Origin: Thalassospira xianhensis MCCC 1A02616
GTDB lineage: Bacteria; Pseudomonadota; Alphaproteobacteria; Rhodospirillales; Thalassospiraceae
NCBI RefSeq assembly: GCF_003326475.1
Contig: NZ_JPWA01000009.1
Coordinates: forward strand, 1 to 64,000
Length of the DNA stretch: 64,000 bases
Direction of reading: 5' to 3'
A program made the position numbers and the translations under genes. Position 1 is the first letter of the stretch, and every line of letters begins with the position of its first letter. The notes below the pieces were generated by a model. That model had not been told where the DNA came from, did not search any database, and worked only from the letters and a program-made list of their open reading frames with translations. Shown here piece by piece: positions 56,393 through 64,000 of the stretch.

Positions 56393-56464
56393 TTTCGGGT
56401 TCCGCGTTTTTAGGTGTTCCGGGGCGTATAGCAACTGATACCCGTGGATGTCCAGCAAAGCAAA

Positions 56465-56488
56465 GGGGCGAACATCACTGTCCGCCCC
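56465..56488 (-). terminator. Hairpin between argF and hslO
   Basis: On the minus strand GGGGCG and CGCCCC with an inner ACA/TGT pairing, followed by TTTGCTTT, 30 bases after the argF stop. The U run is interrupted, so read-through into hslO is likely. Confidence 0.6.
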
Positions 56489-56518
56489 GAAATTCTGATG
56501 CCTATTTAGTCTGCACCG

Positions 56519-57436
56519 TCAGGAAGGCAAGCCATTAAAGCAGTATAGCAGAACCCCTTTCTGCGCATGCAGACGGTTTTCGGCTTCGTCAAACACCACC
56601 GATTGCGGCCCGTCGATCACATCGTCGGTGACTTCTTCGTTACGATGGGCAGGCAGGCAATGCATGAAGATCGCATCCTTGTTTGCCTTTGCCATTGCGG
56701 CGGAATTGACCTGATAGGGCGCCAATGCTTCCATGCGGGCATCGGCATCATCGTCCCCCATCGAAACCCAGCAATCGGTAACGATAACGTCGGCCCCGTC
56801 CAGCGCACTGTCCATATCGGTCATGCGGACCTTGCCACCCTCGGCATTGGCGGTTTCGATCAGACCCTGATTGGGGCGATACCCCGCCGGGCAGGCCATA
56901 TCAAGCGAGAACCCGAATTTCGGCGACGCATGAATAAAGGACGCCGAAACATTGTTGCCATCCCCGACCCAAGCGAATTTAAGTCCTTCAAGGCGTCCCT
57001 TGTGTTCCTTGACGGTCATAAGGTCGGCCATGATCTGGCAGGGATGGCTTTGATCGGTCAGGCCATTGATCACCGGAACGGTGGCATATTTCGCCAGTTC
57101 CAGCAGTTTCGATTCGTCCGTGGTACGGATCATGATCGCATCGACGAACCGCGACAGGACACGCGCGGTATCGGCAATGGTTTCCCCGCGACCAAGTTGC
57201 GAACTTGCGGCATCAAGGATCACAACGTCACCGCCAAGCTGTCGCATGCCGACTTCGAAAGACACACGTGTACGGGTCGATGGTTTTTCAAAAATCAGGG
57301 CAAGGGTTTTGCCCGCCAGCGGCTTATCACCAAACGGTGCCTTGCCTGCCTTTTCCACCGCTCCAAGTTCAAGAATATCGTTCAGCGTTCCCGCCGACAA
57401 TTTGTCGAGATCGAGAAAGTGCCTGATATCAGTCAT
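56519..57436 (-). CDS. argF: Ornithine carbamoyltransferase
   Basis: A 305-residue arginine-biosynthesis enzyme that joins carbamoyl phosphate and ornithine into citrulline. Shows the carbamoyl-phosphate site [14 protein letters not shown], and the ornithine loop [11 protein letters not shown]. Lies 11 bp after argD. The start is the ATG at 57436. Confidence 0.97.
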   Translation of the reverse strand: MTDIRHFLDLDKLSAGTLNDILELGAVEKAGKAPFGDKPLAGKTLALIFEKPSTRTRVSFEVGMRQLGGDVVILDAASSQLGRGETIADTARVLSRFVDAIMIRTTDESKLLELAKYATVPVINGLTDQSHPCQIMADLMTVKEHKGRLEGLKFAWVGDGNNVSASFIHASPKFGFSLDMACPAGYRPNQGLIETANAEGGKVRMTDMDSALDGADVIVTDCWVSMGDDDADARMEALAPYQVNSAAMAKANKDAIFMHCLPAHRNEEVTDDVIDGPQSVVFDEAENRLHAQKGVLLYCFNGLPS

Positions 57437-57447
57437 TTTAGTCTTCC

Positions 57448-58635
57448 TTACTGCGCCAAGGCTGCCGCGGCGGCATCGATTGCTGCCAGCGCCTCGTCGA
57501 CATGGGTTTTGGTGATGTTAAGCGGCGGCAACAGACGCACCACATTGTCACCTGCCGGAACGGTCAAAAGACCCAGTTCACGCAGTTTTGCGACAACATC
57601 AACATTGGTCGGCACGGTTTTCATGCCCAAAAGCAGGCCCATGCCACGAACTTCCGCAATAAAGCCCGGATGTTTTCGGGCAATGGCCGCAAGGCCGTCA
57701 CGGATCAACTGGCTCATGGCAAGAACATTGTCCATGAAACCGGGTTTAAGGATGACGTCAAGAACCGCATTGGCCGCTGCCATGGCAAGCGGATTGCCGC
57801 CAAAGGTCGTGCCATGCATCCCCGCAGGCAATGCCTGTGCCGCGCGTTCGGTCGCCAGCAACGCGCCAACCGGGAAACCACCGCCAAGCCCCTTGGCCGA
57901 TGAAATCAGATCGGGCTTCATGTCCGACCATTCATAGGCATAAAGCTTGCCCGTACGGCCAACGCCGGTCTGGACCTCGTCAAACATCACAAGCAGGCCG
58001 AATTCGTCAGCCGCCTTTCGCAGACCTTCAAGGTAACCTTCGGGGGCCTTGCAGATACCGCCTTCGCCCTGGATCGGTTCGACCAGAATACCTGCGGTCT
58101 CAGGCGTGATCGCATCGCGCAATTCGTTCAGATTGCCAAATGCCACACGATCAAAACCATCAGGCATCGGGCCAAAGCCCTCGCGGTATTTATCGCTATA
58201 ACCGGCGGTCAGGGTACCAAGCGTCCGACCGTGGAAGGCATTGGTTGCCACCAGAATCCGGTTCTTTTCGGCGTGACCGCTGACATACTGGTAGCGGCGC
58301 AGCATCTTGATGCCGGCCTCGTTGGCCTCCGCCCCGGAGTTACAGAAGAACACCGTGTCGGCAAAGGTATTTTCAACCAGACGTGCCGCCAGTTTTTCCT
58401 GCCCCGGAATCCGGTACAGGTTCGACGTATGCCAAACCTTTTTCGCCTGTTCGGTCAGGGCTTCGACCAGATGCGGATGCGCGTGGCCAAGGGTATTCAC
58501 CGCAATACCCGACCCGAAATCGAGGAATCGTCGGCCATCCTGCGCATAGAGATAAGGTCCTTCACCTTTCTCAAAGGCCAGATCGGCCCGCGCGTAGGTC
58601 GGCATGACGGGAGTAATCACTTCTTCATTCCTCAA
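57448..58635 (-). CDS. argD: Acetylornithine/succinyldiaminopimelate aminotransferase
   Basis: A 395-residue PLP enzyme converting N-acetylornithine to its semialdehyde (and acting in lysine synthesis in many bacteria). [20 protein letters not shown], the [12 protein letters not shown] block and the PLP Lys in [14 protein letters not shown] identify it. First gene of the argD-argF pair. Confidence 0.96.
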   Translation of the reverse strand: MRNEEVITPVMPTYARADLAFEKGEGPYLYAQDGRRFLDFGSGIAVNTLGHAHPHLVEALTEQAKKVWHTSNLYRIPGQEKLAARLVENTFADTVFFCNSGAEANEAGIKMLRRYQYVSGHAEKNRILVATNAFHGRTLGTLTAGYSDKYREGFGPMPDGFDRVAFGNLNELRDAITPETAGILVEPIQGEGGICKAPEGYLEGLRKAADEFGLLVMFDEVQTGVGRTGKLYAYEWSDMKPDLISSAKGLGGGFPVGALLATERAAQALPAGMHGTTFGGNPLAMAAANAVLDVILKPGFMDNVLAMSQLIRDGLAAIARKHPGFIAEVRGMGLLLGMKTVPTNVDVVAKLRELGLLTVPAGDNVVRLLPPLNITKTHVDEALAAIDAAAAALAQ

Positions 58636-58762
58636 TCAGGGGTAAAAAATCATTCCTGACCAGAAGGTCAGTTCCGGCAGAATACCGGGAAGCCGCGGAG
58701 TATCAAGAGATTCCTGACCTCTGTCAACGACGCAAAACCCCGTATACGAACAGGGCTGATAT

Positions 58763-58794
58763 GAAAAAGAGCAGCATCCGATGCGGAATGCTGC
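58763..58794 (-). terminator. Intrinsic terminator of the ABC permease gene
   Basis: On the minus strand GCAGCATTCCG and CGGATGCTGC pair around a CAT loop with one bulge, followed by TCTTTTTCAT, 44 bases after the stop codon. Confidence 0.8.
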
Positions 58795-58837
58795 CCTTAA
58801 ACGGAATTTAATGCTGAAAACCGCGCTGTTTTGGCGA

Positions 58838-59632
58838 TCAGGCCTTAAGCTTGTAGCCGCTTTTGATCATGCGATAGCACAGAATCCAAAGCAGGACGTT
58901 GACCACGGCCAAGACCACAACTCCGGTCATTACCGTGCCGTCCGAAACCCCGGTAAAGCCATAGCGGAACCCGTCAATCATGTAGAAGAACGGGTTGTAA
59001 TGGACCAGTACCTTGCCAGCTTCGGGCAGGTTTTCGGCGCTATAGAATGTGCCCGACAGGAAAGAAAGCGGGGTAATGACAAAGTTGGTGACAACCGCGA
59101 TATGGTCGAATTTCTCGGACCATACACCACCGGCAATACCCAGAAGCGACAACATCAGCGACGCCGAAATCCCGAAATACAGGATCGCCCAGATATTGTG
59201 GATGCCGACATCAACAAAGAACGCCATGACAATGGTGGTGGCAACACCAACCATAATCCCGCGCGTCACCGCACCGAATGCAAAACCGGCAACCATTTCA
59301 CCGGCCGAAAGCGGCGGCATCAGAACATCGACAATATTGCCCTGTACCTTTGAGATGATGATGGAGCTCGATGTGTTCGCAAACGCATTCTGGGCCATGG
59401 TCATCATGACCAGACCGGGGGCAAGGAAGGTGGCGAAAGGAACGCCGTTTACCGTCTCGACCGCGCGCCCGAGAGCCAGAAGGAAGACCGCCATGAATAA
59501 CAGGCTGGTAACCACCGGTGCGCCGATGGTTTGCAAATGGACGTTTAGAAAACGTCGCACTTCCTTGGCATAAAGCGTCCACAGACCGAGCCAGTTGATC
59601 GCGCCCATTTGACGCGGTGCTAGCTCTTGCAT
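58838..59632 (-). CDS. ABC-2 type transporter permease
   Basis: A 264-residue membrane protein with six helices, of the ABC-2 permease family (NodJ/YadH-like). The signature PLSFLSGTFYSAENLPEAGKVL before the fifth helix is typical. It starts at the ATG at 59632 with GAAGGA upstream; earlier in-frame codons extend into unrelated sequence. No ATPase gene neighbours it within the window, so its partner is encoded elsewhere. Confidence 0.88.
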   Translation of the reverse strand: MQELAPRQMGAINWLGLWTLYAKEVRRFLNVHLQTIGAPVVTSLLFMAVFLLALGRAVETVNGVPFATFLAPGLVMMTMAQNAFANTSSSIIISKVQGNIVDVLMPPLSAGEMVAGFAFGAVTRGIMVGVATTIVMAFFVDVGIHNIWAILYFGISASLMLSLLGIAGGVWSEKFDHIAVVTNFVITPLSFLSGTFYSAENLPEAGKVLVHYNPFFYMIDGFRYGFTGVSDGTVMTGVVVLAVVNVLLWILCYRMIKSGYKLKA

Positions 59633-59726
59633 GAAAAATCCTTCGGAAAAATGCAGACAATTGCCGGTAAAATAGGGAGAGTTGGGCATCAAGTGCAAGG
59701 GTGCGTATTGATCAGCATTGGATGAA

Positions 59727-60437
59727 ATGAAAGAATCACACGAAAACCGCAGTGATTTAGCGCCTGACAGCAAGGCGGAAAAATTTGGCGGTAACGCCAG
59801 TTTTTCCCGCAAAAGTGCCGCCAAAGGCAAAGATCGCAACCCGCGCGAACCCAAAAAGCCGCGCCGGGTAACGCGCGACTATCTGATGAATTATGCTACC
59901 TGGTATCTGGAACGCTTTGCCGCATCACGTGCCCGGCTTGAAAAACTGATGCGTGGTAAGATCAGGATTTCGGTTGCGGAATATGGCACCGATCCGCAAG
60001 AAGCCGAAGAATGGATGAAAAGCGTTCTGAACATTTGTGAGAATGCCGGATTTATCAATGACACTGCCTATGCCAAGGGACGTGCAAGGTCGCTTTTGCG
60101 TAAAGGCAAAGCCATGCGGGTTATCGCCGCCGATCTGAATGCACGCGGCATAGCATCAGACATGATTGATGACACCATCACCGACCTCAGGCAGGAAGCC
60201 GATCAGGCGGCCTATGACGATATCCGGGGCACCGATCCCAACCTTGCCGCCGCCGCGGCTTATGCCCGGCGCCGTCGGCTTGGACCATTTCGTCGACCTG
60301 ACCAGCGCGATGAAAAACGCGACAAGGATCTGGCCGCACTTGCACGGCAGGGGTTTGGCTATGACACCGCCACCCGGATCATTGATGGCGATCTGGATCA
60401 CCTGAACGATCTGTTATCCATGATTGACGGGATTTGA
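59727..60437 (+). CDS. recX: RecX family regulatory protein
   Basis: A 236-residue RecX-type protein, mostly helical. A basic N-terminus (about 1-55) is followed by three RecX helical repeats; LLRKGKAMRVIAADLNARGIASDMIDDTI and LAALARQGFGYDTATRIID are recognisable. It modulates RecA filaments. It is not adjacent to recA here. The ATG at 59727 is preferred over an in-frame TTG at 59718. Confidence 0.83.
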   Translation: MKESHENRSDLAPDSKAEKFGGNASFSRKSAAKGKDRNPREPKKPRRVTRDYLMNYATWYLERFAASRARLEKLMRGKIRISVAEYGTDPQEAEEWMKSVLNICENAGFINDTAYAKGRARSLLRKGKAMRVIAADLNARGIASDMIDDTITDLRQEADQAAYDDIRGTDPNLAAAAAYARRRRLGPFRRPDQRDEKRDKDLAALARQGFGYDTATRIIDGDLDHLNDLLSMIDGI

Positions 60438-60586
60438 TGCCGTCCCGCACGGTTTCCGGTCATCGGAAAAACGCTTGTGTCATTACATGTGGAACAAATG
60501 CCGTGGCGGCAAGTTCCATGATAAGACGTAGGCGATACTGCCGCGCCCGTAAGGCCCCGTAAGGCCAGGATCGGAGAGATAAAATC

Positions 60587-61327
60587 ATGACCGCACAATC
60601 CCGCGAAGCAACGCTTTACCGGATGGTGATGGACGAGCATATCTGCCCGTTCGGCTTAAAAGCACGCGACCTTTTGAAAAGCGAAGGGTATGCCGTTGAC
60701 GACCACTGGCTGACAACGCGCACGGAAACCGATGATTTCCAGACCAAGCATGATGTGGAAACAACCCCGCAAACCTTCATCAATGGGGAACGCATCGGCG
60801 GCTATGAAGAGTTGCGCGAACATTTTGGCAAACCGGTACATGATGGCAATTCGGTTACCTATCAGCCGGTCATTGCCGTTTTCGGCATGGCGGCACTTAT
60901 GGCGCTGGGCCTTAGCTGGGCCGCATTTGGCGATTTCCTGACGGTTCGGGCGGTTGAGTGGTTCATCGCGACGTCGATGTGCATTCTTGCCATCCTGAAG
61001 CTTCGGGATCTGGAAAGCTTTTCGAACATGTTTCTGGGTTATGACCTGCTGGCGCAACGGTGGGTGCGATATGCCTATCTTTACCCGTTTGGTGAGGCAC
61101 TGGCAGGTGTACTTATGATTTTTGGCGCCCTTATGTGGCTTGCCGTTCCTGTTGCCCTTTTCATCGGGACAATCGGGGCTGTATCGGTGTTCAAGGCGGT
61201 TTATATCGATAAACGCAACCTCAAATGCGCCTGTGTCGGTGGGGACAGCAATGTTCCGCTTGGTTTCATTTCACTGACGGAAAACATCATGATGGTCGCC
61301 ATGGCGATCTGGATGATGGTGAAATAG
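60587..61327 (+). CDS. Glutaredoxin domain fused to MauE/DoxX-like membrane domain
   Basis: 246 residues. The N-terminal 80 are glutaredoxin-like: the active site is EHICPFGLKARDLL with a single Cys20 (CPFG, not CPYC), and TTPQTFINGERIGGYEEL supplies the cis-Pro and GG motifs. After a linker come four or five helices (about 95-240) of the MauE/DoxX type, with a Cys pair KCACVGG near residue 210. This suggests an inner-membrane thiol redox protein. GGAGAG precedes the ATG. A related ArsC-type gene follows. Confidence 0.8.
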   Translation: MTAQSREATLYRMVMDEHICPFGLKARDLLKSEGYAVDDHWLTTRTETDDFQTKHDVETTPQTFINGERIGGYEELREHFGKPVHDGNSVTYQPVIAVFGMAALMALGLSWAAFGDFLTVRAVEWFIATSMCILAILKLRDLESFSNMFLGYDLLAQRWVRYAYLYPFGEALAGVLMIFGALMWLAVPVALFIGTIGAVSVFKAVYIDKRNLKCACVGGDSNVPLGFISLTENIMMVAMAIWMMVK

Positions 61328-61405
61328 ACAACAACGGGCTGGTGCAATCGGGATTGAGCCCCTAAAAAGAACCGATACAGGCTACCTTTTGCGTGAAGGA
61401 GAACC

Positions 61406-61747
61406 ATGAATATGATGGTCCGCATCTATCACAATCCGCGTTGTTCCAAGTCGCGCCAGACCCTTGCACTGATCGAGGAACAGGGAATTACCCCCGACGT
61501 GATCCAGTATCTGGATACACCGCCCACCCCACAGGAATTAAAAGAAATTCTTGGCATGCTGGGCATGGCCCCAGAAGATATCCTGCGCAAGAAAGAGGCC
61601 AAGGAAGAAGGCATTGCCGATCTTCGTGGTGACGCGTTGATCGAAGCCCTTTGTGCCCATCCGCGCGCGATTGAACGCCCGATTGTGGTCAATGGCCACA
61701 AGGCCGCCCTTGGACGACCGCCGGAAAGTGTTCTGGAAATCCTTTAG
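61406..61747 (+). CDS. arsC: ArsC family glutaredoxin-dependent reductase
   Basis: A 113-residue protein of the ArsC/Spx family, close to YfgD. YHNPRCSKSRQTL contains the active Cys, and the Arg triad for arsenate binding appears as R in RKKEA, R in HPRAIERP and R in ALGRPPE. AAGGAGAACC precedes the ATG. No other arsenic gene is nearby. It may serve general thiol redox use. Confidence 0.9.
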   Translation: MNMMVRIYHNPRCSKSRQTLALIEEQGITPDVIQYLDTPPTPQELKEILGMLGMAPEDILRKKEAKEEGIADLRGDALIEALCAHPRAIERPIVVNGHKAALGRPPESVLEIL

Positions 61748-61773
61748 ACCGACCTGAAATATCGAATGACTTC

Positions 61774-61806
61774 AAACGCCTGTGCCATTTCCGCACGGGC
61801 GTTTTT
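61774..61806 (+). terminator. Intrinsic terminator of arsC
   Basis: AAACGCCTGTGC and GCACGGGCGTTT pair over 12 bp with one wobble around a 7-base loop, followed by TTTTTCG, 27 bases after the stop. Confidence 0.88.
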
Positions 61807-61840
61807 CGTTATTAATAAAAGTCGAACGGGCGCAAAGTCA

Positions 61841-61863
61841 TTATGTCTAATCCAAAGACATAA
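61841..61863 (+). promoter_or_regulatory. Inverted repeat before lrgA
   Basis: TTATGTCT and AGACATAA are a perfect 8-bp inverted repeat with a 7-bp centre, ending 5 bp before the AGGAGG ribosome site of lrgA. Probably an operator; mRNA pairing near the start site is the alternative. Confidence 0.45.
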
Positions 61864-61880
61864 ATGTCAGGAGGTTGCTG

Positions 61881-62249
61881 ATGATTGCTGCGTTTGCCCT
61901 GATCCTTGTCTGCCAGCTGTTTGGCGAGGTGATATCGGAACTGTTTGACCTGCCTGTACCCGGCCCTGTGATCGGGCTTGGACTTTTGTTTATCGGACTG
62001 ATCGTCAAACGCCACCCGCCTAAGGTTCTGACCGATGCAGCTGATAACCTTCTGATCCATTTTTCGCTGCTGTTCGTTCCGGCCGGTGTCGGTGTGGTGA
62101 CACAGCTCGACCGGCTGCGTGGGGACTGGTTGCCGATTACGGCCGCCCTGATTTTTTCCACCTTGCTTGCGATGGTTCTGACCGCCCTTCTGATGTCGAA
62201 ACTTCTTCCCAAACCGAAGGCATCGGTTAGCGACGGGGACGCAAAATAA
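61881..62249 (+). CDS. lrgA: CidA/LrgA family holin-like protein
   Basis: A 122-residue membrane protein with four helices; the conserved LPVPGPVIGLGLLFIGL and LFVPAGVGVV motifs are clear. ATG at 61881 with AGGAGG 6 bases upstream (an in-frame TTG at 61875 overlaps that site). Works with the LrgB partner, whose ATG shares a base with its stop. Roles proposed include holin-like control of lysis and transport of small organic acids. Confidence 0.9.
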   Translation: MIAAFALILVCQLFGEVISELFDLPVPGPVIGLGLLFIGLIVKRHPPKVLTDAADNLLIHFSLLFVPAGVGVVTQLDRLRGDWLPITAALIFSTLLAMVLTALLMSKLLPKPKASVSDGDAK

Positions 62250-62974
62250 TGGGCGAGACAGATATCACGCAGCTTTGGGTTTATCTTTCGACCAAGCCAT
62301 TAACCGGCCTTACCATTACGCTTGTCGCCTATTCCATCGGGTTCTGGCTGTATCAGAAAACCGACCGCAATCCGGTTTGCAATCCGGTGGTCATCGCCAT
62401 TGCATTGATTGCGTTGCTGCTCGAAAGCACCGACACCCCCTATGCGACCTATTTCGAAGGGGCACAGTTCGTGCACTTCCTTTTGGGTCCGGCGACGGTG
62501 GCACTTGCCGTACCGCTGTTTCGTCAGATGGAAACACTGAAACGGGCATTGCCGGTGATTATTTTCGGTGTGCTGTTTGGATCGCTGGTTGCGAGCGTCA
62601 GCACAGTTGTTCTGGCCTGGATCCTTGGGGCCAGCCCGGAAACACTGGCGTCACTGGCACCCAAATCGGTCACGACACCGGTTGCTATGGGTATTGCCGA
62701 TGAAATTGGTGGTGTCCCGGCCCTGACTGCGGTTTGCGTGATCGCAACCGGCATTGTCGGGGCAACACTGGGCCCGATGGTGATGAATTTGGCCCGATTG
62801 AAAGACTGGCGGGCGCGCGGATTTGCCATGGGGGTTGCCGCACACGGAATCGGAACGGCACGGGCGTTTCAGGTCAATGAAACAGCCGGGGCGTTTTCAG
62901 GATTGGCGATGGGGTTAAATACATTGGCCACCGCCCTGACCCTGCCATTCCTGTGGCATTGGTTCTTCGGGTGA
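62249..62974 (+). CDS. lrgB: LrgB/CidB family membrane protein
   Basis: A 241-residue protein with six or more helices and the family motif KSVTTPVAMGIADEIGG. It overlaps lrgA by one base (TAATG). The end converges on a chemotaxis receptor gene with a 29-bp gap and no visible terminator. Confidence 0.92.
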   Translation: MGETDITQLWVYLSTKPLTGLTITLVAYSIGFWLYQKTDRNPVCNPVVIAIALIALLLESTDTPYATYFEGAQFVHFLLGPATVALAVPLFRQMETLKRALPVIIFGVLFGSLVASVSTVVLAWILGASPETLASLAPKSVTTPVAMGIADEIGGVPALTAVCVIATGIVGATLGPMVMNLARLKDWRARGFAMGVAAHGIGTARAFQVNETAGAFSGLAMGLNTLATALTLPFLWHWFFG

Positions 62975-63003
62975 GTCGAAACCCACCCGAAGCCACAAAA
63001 CCC

Positions 63004-64000
63004 TTAACCGGCACGTAGCTGTTTGAGGAAGTCGGAGACCGTTCTGTGAAGGGTTTCGATCTGCCCTGACAGGGCACCGACATTTGTATCAAGCTCGCTT
63101 GCGGCAGCACCGCTGCTGCTTGCGGCCTGATGGATTTCCTCGATATTGCTTACAACCTCGCTTGAACCGCTCGACGCGGTCGCAGCACTGTTGGCGATCT
63201 CACTGACGGCAGCATTCTGTTCGGAAACAGATGCTGAAATACCGTTGGTGATATCGTTGATGGTCGCGATGGTCTGGGTCACTTTTTCAATGGCCTCGAC
63301 CGTCAGTTTGGTTTCGCTTTGAATCGCCCCGATCTGCTGGGCGATTTCATCTGTCGCCTTGGCCGTCTGATTGGCAAGGTTTTTGACTTCCTGCGCAACA
63401 ACGGCAAAGCCTTTGCCTGCCTCGCCGGCACGGGCGGCCTCAATCGTGGCGTTTAGTGCCAGCAGGTTGGTCTGGGCCGCAATGTCGTTAATCAGACTAA
63501 CGACTTCGCCGATCCGTTCTGCCGCATCGGCAAGACCGCTAACCATTTCATTGGCCCGCGATGCTTCACCCACCGCGGTATCAGCGATTGATGTCGATTC
63601 ATCGACCTGGTTTCCGATACCGGTAATCGATGCTGAAAGTTCTTCGGTTGCGGCGGCAACAGTCTGAACGCTTCGGGCCGACTCGTTGGCCGCTTCGCTG
63701 ACATGGCTGCTTTGGCGAACCGAATGATCGGCAGAATCCCGCATCTGACGGGTCGAACGCATCATGCCCTCGGTTGCCTGACGGACCGAGGAAACGATCT
63801 GCCCGACAGATTCCTCAAGCTCCTTCGCCAGGCGGTTACGCTGCTGAACGCGTTCATCTTCGTTGCGTTTTTCCGCCAAAATTCGGGCTTCCTCGGCTTC
63901 CTTGATCTGGCCTGCGGTTTCTTTCCACCGAACAAGACCATCAGCAATCACACCGATTTCATCCTTGCGCGCCGTGTAGGCAACATCGCCGGAAAAATCA
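63004..64000 (-). CDS. Methyl-accepting chemotaxis protein, partial (C-terminal part)
   Basis: The frame stays open to the right edge, so the N-terminus lies outside. The visible 332 residues begin with part of a HAMP domain ([15 protein letters not shown]), continue as a coiled coil, and contain the signalling hairpin tip [28 protein letters not shown]. Presumably a membrane chemoreceptor that controls CheA. No C-terminal NWETF pentapeptide is present; the protein ends [10 protein letters not shown]. Confidence 0.92.
   Translation of the reverse strand, partial: DFSGDVAYTARKDEIGVIADGLVRWKETAGQIKEAEEARILAEKRNEDERVQQRNRLAKELEESVGQIVSSVRQATEGMMRSTRQMRDSADHSVRQSSHVSEAANESARSVQTVAAATEELSASITGIGNQVDESTSIADTAVGEASRANEMVSGLADAAERIGEVVSLINDIAAQTNLLALNATIEAARAGEAGKGFAVVAQEVKNLANQTAKATDEIAQQIGAIQSETKLTVEAIEKVTQTIATINDITNGISASVSEQNAAVSEIANSAATASSGSSEVVSNIEEIHQAASSSGAAASELDTNVGALSGQIETLHRTVSDFLKQLRAG

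Overview
The window looks like chromosomal DNA of a marine or soil alphaproteobacterium of the Rhodospirillales, most like Thalassospira. This is inferred from the moderate GC content, the ChvI-ChvG-HprK-RapZ-EIIA-HPr-EI regulatory cluster, the wealth of TRAP transporters, a type II dehydroquinase and a short HprK without its N-terminal domain. No species-level marker is present. I found no rRNA, tRNA, CRISPR array, insertion sequence or prophage; almost the whole window is dense, mostly ordinary coding sequence.

Layout, left to right. 1-453: tandem intergenic palindromic repeats. 454-7333 (minus strand): a quinate/shikimate catabolic operon with TRAP importer DctPQM, an NAD-type quinate/shikimate dehydrogenase, a GntR/FCD regulator, dehydroshikimate dehydratase QuiC and dehydroquinase AroQ, which together would give protocatechuate. 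7.7-9.8 kb: a CRP-like regulator translationally coupled to a membrane class III adenylate cyclase. 9.9-14.4 kb: FliW, a DUF4139 protein, two unknowns and a 2-hydroxyacid dehydrogenase. 14.5-17.1 kb: a multi-PAS histidine-kinase-like protein with a ruined H-box. 17.3-20.6 kb: an HD phosphohydrolase and a KtrAB potassium system. 20.8-24.8 kb: a cupin, unknowns, a nucleotidyltransferase, a CHMI-like isomerase and ahcY behind a palindromic operator. 25.1-28.7 kb: a copper-resistance module (small Met/His-rich protein, cupredoxin, CopA-type oxidase, CopB).

28.8-35.3 kb (minus strand): the regulatory PTS with HprK, RapZ and the ChvG/ChvI two-component pair. 35.7-42.9 kb: DctB/DctD followed by a sigma-54 promoter with two tandem 20-bp upstream elements exactly 33 bp apart, then a TAXI-type TRAP transporter operon (receptor, DUF1850 protein, fused permease). 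43-46.4 kb: an MFS carrier, a 60-residue protein whose 3' UTR looks like a CcsR-type small RNA, a LysR regulator and a GNAT enzyme. 46.4-49.6 kb: fmt, def, rmuC. 50-54.7 kb: acs, then a SulP carrier coupled to a tandem universal stress protein. 54.7-64 kb: a lipoprotein, Hsp33, argF, argD, an ABC-2 permease, recX, a glutaredoxin/MauE-like membrane protein, ArsC-family protein, LrgAB, and the C-terminal part of a chemotaxis receptor running off the right edge.

The most noteworthy signals are regulatory: (i) the 3'-UTR small RNA candidate at 44373-44524, with two hairpins that present UUCCUCCC loops; (ii) the complete DctD/sigma-54 control region at 38909-39036 with a 31-codon ORF in the leader; (iii) the palindrome between the -35 and -10 of ahcY, resembling a SahR operator; (iv) the His-to-Arg change at the phosphoacceptor site of the PAS kinase; and (v) the self-contained quinate/shikimate operon with an internal attenuator after dctP.
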